A program made the translations under genes and the position numbers. A DNA stretch of 32,509 bases from Cytophagales bacterium. GTDB taxonomy: Bacteria; Bacteroidota; Bacteroidia; Cytophagales; Thermoflexibacteraceae. The DNA is taken from assembly GCA_947457925.1 (NCBI GenBank), contig CANGYA010000022.1, forward strand, positions 1-32,509, in the 5' to 3' direction. Positions 23,887 to 31,190 of this stretch are shown one piece after another. Below the pieces are notes generated by a model that was given only the letters and a program-made list of their open reading frames with translations, was not told where the DNA came from and made no database searches. Every line of letters begins with the position of its first letter. Position 1 is the stretch's first letter.

Positions 23887-25284
23887 ATGCAATTCCACCG
23901 TAATTATAATAACCCCCACAAGAGTTTGAAACCCTTGTGGGGGTATAGTGGTGTAGTGTTACATACCCTACTCTTGTGTTTGTTGGGGGCTTGTGGCAAA
24001 GAAAGTGCAGTGCAGACTTACCAAGAAGTCATACAGTTTCACCAACGACATATAGGATTTAGCAAGAACGTAGCAACCGAAAGTTTACCTGCTGCGACTT
24101 ATTCACAAATAGATACGCTGAATATTTATGTTAAACAGCATAAAGATTTAGGTCATGCCGCCGAAGTAGCTCGTCCTTTTTTACAAGCATTTGGTAGCAG
24201 CCTTCAACAACTTGCTACAAGCACTTACATTCAACCGCATAACCAATTTGGTGTAAAAGATAGCACAAAAAAAAGTTTGAACGAAGTCTTAACAACTACT
24301 TACTTTACGGCTACTCCCCTAACCTCTTTGCCTGCTTCACTTGTTTTCCAAACGGCTTTGGATAGTTTGCAGCCTTTCGTTTGGATAGACAATTTTACGG
24401 AAGATACGCCTGCGTTGGTAACTGCTTTGACACAGTGGCTAAAGGCTGGACACCGCATAGACTTGTTGGCACACAAAGTTTGGCAGCAAGGCAAACTGTC
24501 GTATTTATATGTTTTATTGGCTACGCCTGTTGCTTATACCAACACTACGAACTATGCGAAATGGTTGCAGACATTGGGCAAATTTGAAAATGAAAATTGT
24601 ACGTGGTGGGTGTACCAAACCCCCAAAGATATTTTTAAGATAAGGGCAACGGGTACGCATACAGGAAAAATCAATCCTCTACTTAACATAATATTTGATG
24701 AAACTCTGCGGGCTATGCACTTAGATTATTATGAACTGCACAAAGACAAATTATTGAGTTGGTATCAAAAAGACAGCACACAGTTTTTATTGTCCGACTT
24801 GTATGTAGATTATGATACGGCACGTTATCAACTAAGCATCAACCCACAGTTATATGACCTCACCGAAAGTTTTTTGGCGTACCAACAGTTTAGGGAACAA
24901 GACACGATACGGTACGGACAAGACGCAGAAACAGCACAAAGGGCATTGGCAGAAGGACAAAATATGTTGTTTCGGTTTACCCAAAATCCCGTTTATCAGT
25001 GCCTTGTGAATGAAAATAGTGTAACGGAAACAGGTACAAACTGCCAAGTACATTTGGATAAAATGTTTCCTATGAATGAACGAAACGGCATGGGGCTGTT
25101 TCGCATAGATTGGCAACTAAGCAAGTGCGAAGTCAAAACCCCTACCCGACTACAACTTTTGCTGAAAGCTACCAAAGATGCACCCAAACCTTTTCATGCT
25201 TTGTTGTGGGCAGCTACACAAACTACCACAGTAAAACCTACCAACAGCCAGCCATTGTATAGTCATTATCTTTTAGTCCGTTGA
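23887..25284 (+). CDS. Putative lipoprotein of unknown function beside the origin candidate
   Basis: 465 residues. The N-terminus runs to a lipobox LLGAC (Cys36), preceded by TLLLCLL, and so appears to be a lipoprotein signal with an unusually long basic n-region. Codons 9-20 of that n-region are made of a palindromic repeat (23912-23944). The mature protein contains many Gln, Thr and aromatic residues, with segments such as VFQTALDSLQPFVWIDNFTE and LTQWLKAGHRIDLLAHKVWQ (a numeric or gliding-lipoprotein-like helical layout), plus four cysteines in the last third. I do not recognise the family. Codon use matches its neighbours. It transcribes toward the DnaA-box region that begins right after its stop. 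Confidence 0.8.
   Translation: MQFHRNYNNPHKSLKPLWGYSGVVLHTLLLCLLGACGKESAVQTYQEVIQFHQRHIGFSKNVATESLPAATYSQIDTLNIYVKQHKDLGHAAEVARPFLQAFGSSLQQLATSTYIQPHNQFGVKDSTKKSLNEVLTTTYFTATPLTSLPASLVFQTALDSLQPFVWIDNFTEDTPALVTALTQWLKAGHRIDLLAHKVWQQGKLSYLYVLLATPVAYTNTTNYAKWLQTLGKFENENCTWWVYQTPKDIFKIRATGTHTGKINPLLNIIFDETLRAMHLDYYELHKDKLLSWYQKDSTQFLLSDLYVDYDTARYQLSINPQLYDLTESFLAYQQFREQDTIRYGQDAETAQRALAEGQNMLFRFTQNPVYQCLVNENSVTETGTNCQVHLDKMFPMNERNGMGLFRIDWQLSKCEVKTPTRLQLLLKATKDAPKPFHALLWAATQTTTVKPTNSQPLYSHYLLVR
23912..23944. repeat. Palindromic repeat inside the 5' end of a coding region
   Basis: ACCCCCACAAGAGTTT and AAACCCTTGTGGGGGT pair over 16 positions with one mismatch around a single G. The repeat lies in codons 9-20 of the 23887 lipoprotein gene, so a stable mRNA hairpin forms just after the start codon. 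Confidence 0.85.
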
Positions 25285-25493
25285 GATTTAAAAGGTTTGT
25301 TCTGTTACTTATTCAACAAGTTATGCCCCAAAATTTGAATTTCCAAACACACATTTCTACTTATTCACATTTTTGGCAATAAAAAGACGCATTTCAGCTT
25401 TTCATTGCTTAGTTTGTGAATAAGATGTTGATTCTTGCCCGATTTCTATGCAAAATCAACATCTTATTCACACACCTACTAATAGTGCTTATC

Positions 25494-25565
25494 AAATTTT
25501 GTAGCATAGACTTTAGTCTGTGTATAAAATCAAATGCACAGACTAAAGTCTATGCTACAAAATTT
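25494..25565. repeat. REP-like perfect 29-bp inverted repeat inside the origin candidate
   Basis: Arms 25494-25522 and 25537-25565 are perfect reverse complements with a 14-nt loop. They carry GTAGCATAGACTTTAGTC, the same element as at 22256. It lies between the second and third plus-strand DnaA boxes. Confidence 0.85.
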
Positions 25566-26370
25566 TAGTAATGTCTAATATAGTTATTCACACTACAATA
25601 TCAAAATAGTTGATTTTTCAACTTTCAAAGCATTTTATTGTGAATAAACCTTGCAATAACCTTATTACAAGCCCACTACAACCTTATTTATTACGCAACT
25701 AATTGGTTCAACTACTTATTCAAGCAATTAGCTATAAGCTATTGAATTTTCGCACTAAAAAAACCACTTATTCACACTTTTTACTCAAAAACAAGCTATT
25801 TCAGTTATTCACTTTGTAATTTGTGAATAAATTTTACGTATTTCATTGAAAAACAAGCTGTTTTATGGCTATAAGGCAGAGTTATTCACAGTTTGTGAAT
25901 ATTTTTTGCGAATACACCAAAATCAATTATTTATTCACACGCATTAACTAAACAACTGAAAATCAAAGTGCTATTCAGATATTCACAAGTTTTATTCACA
26001 TTTTGAATAATTATGTGAGTATTTTTTAGTTGCAAACTTGCTTGTTCACAATTTTTACGGTTCGACTACGATTTATGTGAATAAGCTGTGAATATCGAGT
26101 GAATAGCTGGTGAATAAGTGTGAGTAACTTTTTGCCTTTGTGTGAACAAATCAGTTATTCGCACAGTACGGTGAATAAGAGTGCGTAACTATTGGGCTTA
26201 TGCACAGGTTATAAGGAGGCTATTCACTGGGTTGTGAATATTTTTTCTATTTTTTTTATTCACATTTACAAGTGAATAACTTAATAACTATTTGATTTTC
26301 AATAAATTACATTGTGAATAACTTAACTTCTATAGTAGGTTGAACAGACTTATTCACTTATTCACAGCCC

Positions 26371-26430
26371 TTATAACTATATATACTATAATTTGAAAAT
26401 TTTTAAAAAATAAAAAAAAGTAATCATATT
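26371..26430. promoter_or_regulatory. Candidate DNA-unwinding element
   Basis: Sixty bases with only five G or C, between tandem boxes at 26350/26358 and boxes at 26440, 26453 and 26470. This is the usual arrangement of the stretch melted by DnaA. Confidence 0.55.
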
Positions 26431-26520
26431 AATAGTATGTGTGAATAAATCGGGTGAATAAGTTTTTTGGGTGAATAAAATTGGGCTTCAAAAAATGTAG
26501 TTGCTTTTTGGTGTATCAAC

Positions 26521-26565
26521 AAAAAAACGGCTCAAACAAGAAAATTCCGTTTGAGCCGTTTTTTT
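26521..26565. terminator. Bidirectional intrinsic terminator bordering the origin candidate
   Basis: Seven A followed by ACGGCTCAAAC-type arms (26521-26537) pair perfectly with 26549-26565, which end in seven T; the stem is 17 bp with an 11-nt loop. It ends the M41 gene on the minus strand and would stop transcription from entering the DnaA-box region. Confidence 0.92.
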
Positions 26566-26595
26566 TACTATAATGTGAATAAGTGTATGAATAAC

Positions 26596-28503
26596 TTATT
26601 TTTTACCAAACTTTTCCAACTGTTCTTGGTAGCCAAACAAATACAAATAACCTTCTTCTTTTACAGTAGCAGGTATTTCGTATTGAGCAGCCATTTGAGC
26701 TATTTCTTCTGCGGTCAAGCTACCTTTCTCGTATAAACTTTTTGAGAGGTTTACCAAAAATGCCTTGTGTTCTGTGAGTAACTCGTGAGTTTCTGATACC
26801 AAACGGCTAATCATTTTCTCTACGTCTGTGTCTGTTACGGTCATGCTCATAGAATAACCGTACTGCATCATGTAATAGGCTTGAAATTCCTCATCAAAAC
26901 CGTACTTACGCACATAATCTAAGGCTAAGGCGGTGGCACTTTCTCTGTCGTGTTCTCTGCCTATGGTGGCGTTGTTTCTGCCAAAGATAATTTCTTCGGC
27001 AATGCCTCCAGCCAAATACACTTTTATCTTGTCTATCAACAACTTGCGTGTGTGGTAAATTTGGTGTGGAAACGTGAACCCACTTGCATAGTTAGAAGCT
27101 ACCTTAGATTTGAGTTGCAAAGGTGCTAAACCAAACAAAATAACATAAGCTACGGCGTGTCCTGCTTCATGCACAGATACATTGGCTACTACGTCTGGCA
27201 CGTTGCCCTGACGAATTTTATCAATTCTGCCCTCGTAAGGAATTTCTACCTGATGATTAGACAAATTGCCTATAATTTTTTTACGTTCAAAATCATAGTC
27301 AATGCTAATCGTAGCAAAGCCTTTGAGCAAAGCCTCGAATAAGAGTTGCGACAAATTCGTTTCCAAAATGTCTGTTACACTGCTAAACACAGGACGAACC
27401 CCCTGCACAGGAAATACGCCGTTTTGGTAAATCAACTGGTTGATATTGGTACTTACTTGTAGCGTAACATTAAAAATCTTTTTGGTTTTATCTATCACTT
27501 CTTGTATTTCTTTGGCGATTAACTTTTCAAAGTCTTTTCGCTGTAAACTCCTGTAAATGAGGTGAATGTTTCCAAAACGTGCTACTTGTTCAGGCTTAAA
27601 CTTACGAGCTAAGGCTTGTTTAATATCTACTACCGTAATTTTTTTGGTGTACGCATGAAAAATATCTGCGTCAATGTCCGACTCTGCAATCTCGTCTGCC
27701 ATTGTAAAAGCCTCGTCCAAATTTCCACTAATCAAAATCAAGGTTTTGGCGTGGCTGATAGGCTCATAGACTTTTTTATGCTTTTTGGCAGCTTGCATTT
27801 TGCCAATCAATTCCTCACGAGTCATTTCGGCAATCGTCAAAACATCTTCTTCTATGTTCAAGATTTTTTTCCAATAGTTAGCTTGGTACAAACCTATTGG
27901 GCTTGTCCAATCTTCTTCTTCGGCTTCTTCGTTTTTGTCTTTGCGTTTTTTTGCCTGTTTGTTGCTAAACAAAAATTCGTTGATGTAGTAGTCGAGGTCG
28001 TCTTTTTCTCTTTTGGCTAATTTGCCATCACTAAGCAGTTCCCAAAAGTCTGTAAATTTGGTCGTTTCTAAGGGTTTGCCGTCTGTGTCTATGGTGTAAA
28101 ACCGTTGGATTTCGTCAAAAAGCACAATGGCGGGCTTGCCGTCATTCACATTGGCATCTTCCAATAGATTTGCCACAGAGCTACGCCAAGACGTAACGTC
28201 CCCGTTGCTCAATTCTACTTCTACAAATCTGTCTTGAAAACTTAGTTTCGATACCAAACGTCTTACCAAGTCCGTTTTGCCTACGCCTGTCATACCCCAC
28301 AAGTTCACGATAATAGGTCTGTTGAGAACTTCGGGCATCAAGTACCAAATCTGAATATAATTGACGAGTTCATCAATAATGGCATCTATACCTACAAAAT
28401 CTTGCTTCAGTTCTTCTTTGATTCTCTCTAAGGTTTGCTTTTTTTGATGAATTTCCTCTAAATCTACAGTAAAACGGGGTTCGGTAGTTGTGATAGTGTT
28501 CAT
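26596..28503 (-). CDS. Soluble AAA+ ATPase fused to an FtsH-type M41 zinc protease
   Basis: 635 residues with no membrane segment, unlike true FtsH, which has two. The AAA+ module has Walker A GMTGVGKT (70-77), Walker B AIVLFDE (125-131), a sensor-1-like LILISGN (to Asn261) and a Clp/Hsp100-style small domain with QGVRPVFSSVTDILE (Arg370 as sensor 2). A charged insert (about 181-199, KKRKDKNEEAEEED) interrupts the ATPase. The C-terminal M41 domain has VHEAGHAV (zinc ligands His445 and His449), GGIAEEIIFG and REHDRESATALALDYVRKYG (Asp519 matching the third zinc ligand of FtsH). All catalytic residues are present, so it is probably an active cytosolic ATP-dependent protease. ATPase similarity is to Clp-type rather than FtsH-type. 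Its substrate is unknown. It ends at a strong terminator beside the origin candidate. Confidence 0.88.
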   Translation of the reverse strand: MNTITTTEPRFTVDLEEIHQKKQTLERIKEELKQDFVGIDAIIDELVNYIQIWYLMPEVLNRPIIVNLWGMTGVGKTDLVRRLVSKLSFQDRFVEVELSNGDVTSWRSSVANLLEDANVNDGKPAIVLFDEIQRFYTIDTDGKPLETTKFTDFWELLSDGKLAKREKDDLDYYINEFLFSNKQAKKRKDKNEEAEEEDWTSPIGLYQANYWKKILNIEEDVLTIAEMTREELIGKMQAAKKHKKVYEPISHAKTLILISGNLDEAFTMADEIAESDIDADIFHAYTKKITVVDIKQALARKFKPEQVARFGNIHLIYRSLQRKDFEKLIAKEIQEVIDKTKKIFNVTLQVSTNINQLIYQNGVFPVQGVRPVFSSVTDILETNLSQLLFEALLKGFATISIDYDFERKKIIGNLSNHQVEIPYEGRIDKIRQGNVPDVVANVSVHEAGHAVAYVILFGLAPLQLKSKVASNYASGFTFPHQIYHTRKLLIDKIKVYLAGGIAEEIIFGRNNATIGREHDRESATALALDYVRKYGFDEEFQAYYMMQYGYSMSMTVTDTDVEKMISRLVSETHELLTEHKAFLVNLSKSLYEKGSLTAEEIAQMAAQYEIPATVKEEGYLYLFGYQEQLEKFGKK

Positions 28504-28525
28504 AATCTAATAGGGCTAAAATAAA

Positions 28526-28559
28526 AATTACAACCTTGTAGTATAACAAGGTCGTAATT
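28526..28559 (-). terminator. Hairpin between the small membrane protein and M41 protease genes
   Basis: AATTAC and ACCTTGT pair with ACAAGGT and GTAATT around one mismatch and a 6-nt loop. It lies 52 bp past the stop at 28611 and 23 bp before the protease ATG, so it is either a terminator or a leader hairpin. There is no clear T-run. Confidence 0.45.
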
Positions 28560-28610
28560 GAAAGATACGAAAAATACAAGAAAAAGTTGTAGGCTACCTT
28601 CTACTAAATT

Positions 28611-29135
28611 TTAGGAAGGTTGTAAACGTGCCATTATCAACAAAAAAGCCTCAATAGACAACAACACTGCTGCCCCAATGACTTTCCAAGTAGCATTGCT
28701 GCGTGAATAAAAACCGTCTATGACATACTCTTTGGCGGGTTGCTGCGGATTGTACTCAATCGTCAAAGATTTGATTTGTGCTGCGTTGTCGTAAGGCTTT
28801 TGGGTGCAAACTTGGTAGTACAGTTCATCTTCGGCTTGAAATTCTAACCAAATAAATTCGCCTACTCCAGATTGATATTCTCTGGGGTTGTTGCCTATAT
28901 ATGTCTGCTTACCAATGCGAATAGATTGATTAGCATAAGTTCCATGTGAAGAGTTGGTAACGGCTGCTGCTACGGTCATGGTCGGAAAACCCTCTGCGGT
29001 GGCAGTAAGCCGTTTTCTGAATAATTTTCTTTCTATCATTTCCCAAATGCCAATACTGCCCAATAACAAGCCTATCAGCACCAACGGAATACAAAAAATA
29101 GACAATCCTGCCCACGGAATAGTTAGGTAAATCAT
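28611..29135 (-). CDS. Two-pass membrane protein, DUF3592-like
   Basis: 174 residues. A hydrophobic N-terminal segment (about 8-31, LSIFCIPLVLIGLLLGSIGI) and a C-terminal one (about 152-170, VIGAAVLLSIEAFLLIMARL) flank a soluble beta-rich domain of about 110 residues (TATAEGFPTMTV, VGEFIWLEFQAEDELYYQVC, IEYNPQQPAKEYVIDGFYS). This arrangement and the YNPQQP-type segment resemble DUF3592 membrane proteins, a family without a known function; the match is tentative. It is divergent from the AlbA_2 gene, with 90 bp between the start codons. Confidence 0.7.
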   Translation of the reverse strand: MIYLTIPWAGLSIFCIPLVLIGLLLGSIGIWEMIERKLFRKRLTATAEGFPTMTVAAAVTNSSHGTYANQSIRIGKQTYIGNNPREYQSGVGEFIWLEFQAEDELYYQVCTQKPYDNAAQIKSLTIEYNPQQPAKEYVIDGFYSRSNATWKVIGAAVLLSIEAFLLIMARLQPS

Positions 29136-29169
29136 TTTGATATGGTGAATTTAGGATGTAAAAATCTTA

Positions 29170-29196
29170 TTTGAAGGTAGTTTTTGATTACTTTTG
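29170..29196 (+). promoter_or_regulatory. Promoter of the AlbA_2-type gene
   Basis: TACTTTTG at 29189-29196 is an exact -7 element, with TTTG at 29170-29173 only 15 bp upstream, slightly short of the usual spacing. It would give a leader of about 25 nt to the ATG at 29226. Confidence 0.5.
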
Positions 29197-29225
29197 TGTA
29201 AAAGTAACAATAATTAAGTAAGGAT

Positions 29226-31094
29226 ATGAATGAGAAAATAGAAAGAATAAAAGATAAATTAGAGTTTTATATCAAAACTAATCAATACCAACCGATTGAA
29301 ACGGAAAATATTGAACTGAAAGATGCCTCAACTAAAGGGGATTGGAAATCTATTCATGAAACGGTTTGTGCTTTTCTGAACACCGAAGGCGGTTGTATTA
29401 TCTTTGGCATTAAAGAAGTACAAGAAAAAGGTAAAAAATGGTATAAGTTTACAGGGTATGACGAAAACAATGAAGAAAATTATAAGAAAATAGCTACGGT
29501 CTTTTATGATGACAAACAAAAAAACTTATTAGTTAAAGACTATTTACAGTTTGAAATCGTTGATTTTTTGCAAGGACGTATTTGTATTTTGTATATCAAT
29601 AGCTTGCCTGTACAAGAGAAATTTGCTTTTTATGAACAGAAAGCCTACCAAAGAACTTTAACGGGTGATACTGAGATTTCGGAAGCTAAATTATTGCAAC
29701 AGAAAGAGTTAAAAGAAAATTTAAGCCTTTCCAGAGAACTTCAGTTAGTACCTTCTGCCACTATCACGCATCTTGATGTAGATACGTTGAATGATTACAT
29801 TTACCAAATCAACAGAGATGTAAAAGTGGAAACGACTAAGCCCGATATTATGGCTGCCAAAAGTTTTTTAGAACGTAAAAAATTTTTGATTAACAATGAA
29901 GTTACGACATTGGGAATGTTGGTATGTGGTAAAAGCCCAGAAGATTTTTTAGGAGAGAGGTGTCAAGTAGATTGTTATGTAGATTCGGTAATAGAAGTTG
30001 TGCGGGATAAAAAGGTACTCAAAGGTAACATTTTATCATTGATGACAAGGGCTATTAATTTTGTGATGAAAAATATACAAGTAGGGGTAAGTCCTACAAA
30101 TGGCGGACAGGCAATAACGGAATATCCTGAAAAATTGTTGAGGGAAAGCATCAATAATGCCTTAGCTCACCGAGATTATGCACAAAATAAGTACACAACC
30201 ATTGTGATTAAACCGAATACAAGTATTGAAATTAGAAATGCGGGACTTTTCAAGAAAAATTTATTAATAGAACACCACCAACACAGTATTCCGTTGCGTA
30301 GGATTTTGCCAGATGTAAAACGAAATAATCCCTTGTTAGTAGATATTTTGAAGTCGTACGACAGGTATGAAGGGCGTGGTATTGGCATTTCTGTACTTAC
30401 GAATGAATGTTTGAACAATAAAATAGATTTGCCCTATTACAAATTTCATTCAGACAACGAAATGAGTTTGGTCATACGTAAAGGAAAATTGTTAGATGAT
30501 GAAATTAGCTCATTATTAGAGAGTTACAACGGATTTATTCTCAAAATGACCAACGGTGTGGAACTAACAGAAGAACATCAATTAGTATTAGCGTATTTGA
30601 TAAAATCTGAAAGAGAAAACCAAAACTACAGGTACACAATTTTACTCACACCAGACAATAATCACTTACAGGCTATTGGACAACTAAAAACTTGGGGCTT
30701 AATATATGAGCATGAATTGAGTACCAGCAATATTCCTGTCTTTATTGTGCATAGACAACTTTTACAAAAAGACTTTATAATAGAACTAAGAAAAGTTTTT
30801 GGAGGAGCTTATGATAATCTTTCACAACTACACAAAGATTGTTTACAAGTTGTCTATCAATATACTTATTTTGCAAATAATAAAAGTTTGACTGCCAGCA
30901 AAGTATCTAATTTTTTATGGCTCAAACAAAAAGGAGAAGTACAAAATCATCAACTTAAAGAATTTGATAGTTTTAAAAGAAAAATTAGAAAAATATTTGA
31001 ACAATTACAAGATGAAAAAATGATTATCAAACAAGAAAATACTTATTGTATTAATGAAAAGTTTGAGAGAATAAAGTCATCATTGTTTGATTAA
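29226..31094 (+). CDS. AlbA_2 (Schlafen-type) domain protein with C-terminal ATPase-like and helical regions
   Basis: 622 residues. An N-terminal AlbA_2/SLFN domain (about 20-135) is marked by IELKDASTKGDWKSIHETVC and AFLNTEGGCIIFGIKE. A RecG-like HATPase_c_4 region (about 300-400) contains LRESINNALAHRDY and IEIRNAGLF. The last 180 residues are helical and probably winged-helix (LTEEHQLVLAYLIKSER, LTASKVSNFLWLKQK). Proteins of this build are annotated as putative DNA-binding transcriptional regulators and also occur in phage-defence loci; some AlbA_2 domains are nucleases. No defence partner is adjacent. The gene has its own promoter and appears more AT-rich than glmM or lpxH, which may reflect transfer, but I have not computed this. 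Confidence 0.8.
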   Translation: MNEKIERIKDKLEFYIKTNQYQPIETENIELKDASTKGDWKSIHETVCAFLNTEGGCIIFGIKEVQEKGKKWYKFTGYDENNEENYKKIATVFYDDKQKNLLVKDYLQFEIVDFLQGRICILYINSLPVQEKFAFYEQKAYQRTLTGDTEISEAKLLQQKELKENLSLSRELQLVPSATITHLDVDTLNDYIYQINRDVKVETTKPDIMAAKSFLERKKFLINNEVTTLGMLVCGKSPEDFLGERCQVDCYVDSVIEVVRDKKVLKGNILSLMTRAINFVMKNIQVGVSPTNGGQAITEYPEKLLRESINNALAHRDYAQNKYTTIVIKPNTSIEIRNAGLFKKNLLIEHHQHSIPLRRILPDVKRNNPLLVDILKSYDRYEGRGIGISVLTNECLNNKIDLPYYKFHSDNEMSLVIRKGKLLDDEISSLLESYNGFILKMTNGVELTEEHQLVLAYLIKSERENQNYRYTILLTPDNNHLQAIGQLKTWGLIYEHELSTSNIPVFIVHRQLLQKDFIIELRKVFGGAYDNLSQLHKDCLQVVYQYTYFANNKSLTASKVSNFLWLKQKGEVQNHQLKEFDSFKRKIRKIFEQLQDEKMIIKQENTYCINEKFERIKSSLFD

Positions 31095-31127
31095 CAAAAA
31101 TTTGTATCATCTTTTCTAACTGTTTAG

Positions 31128-31190
31128 GTAGTGTATTTTTATATGTTGGCAATGGTTACAGACCTAGACAATTATATGAAAACACACTAC
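31128..31190. terminator. Imperfect inverted repeat between convergent genes
   Basis: Arms 31128-31144 and 31174-31190 match at 15 of 17 positions (GTAGTGT / ACACTAC with AT-rich ends). It overlaps the stop of the minus-strand gene at 31187. A possible bidirectional terminator with a long loop. Confidence 0.35.

Larger units (their letters stand above)
25285..26520. other. oriC: Candidate chromosomal replication origin (oriC): DnaA-box array
   Basis: 1.24 kb without a gene, packed with the 9-mer TTATTCACA, which fits the DnaA-box consensus TTWTNCACA. Exact copies on the plus strand start at 25361, 25464, 25584, 25768, 25882, 25931, 25992, 26256 and 26358. Exact copies on the minus strand (TGTGAATAA) start at 25415, 25639, 25822, 26076, 26313 and 26440; a sixteenth is at 26574. 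TTATGCACA at 26198 also fits. One-mismatch copies include 25805, 25894, 25979, 26042, 26087, 26109, 26119, 26141, 26155, 26170, 26233, 26271, 26350, 26453 and 26470. An AT-rich unwinding-element candidate (26371-26430) lies between boxes. I noticed only two other exact copies (19757, 24099) in the whole window. The region lies about 10 kb from two parS sites. Confidence 0.85.

Noticed and set aside
24099-24107. Isolated TTATTCACA copies at 24099 and 19757
   Set aside because: Single copies within coding regions, as expected by chance in AT-rich DNA; not counted as part of the origin array.
25285-26520. Plasmid iterons or a CRISPR array as explanation for the TTATTCACA repeats
   Set aside because: Spacing and orientation are irregular, there is no constant spacer length, no Rep or Cas gene is adjacent, and the surrounding genes are chromosomal.
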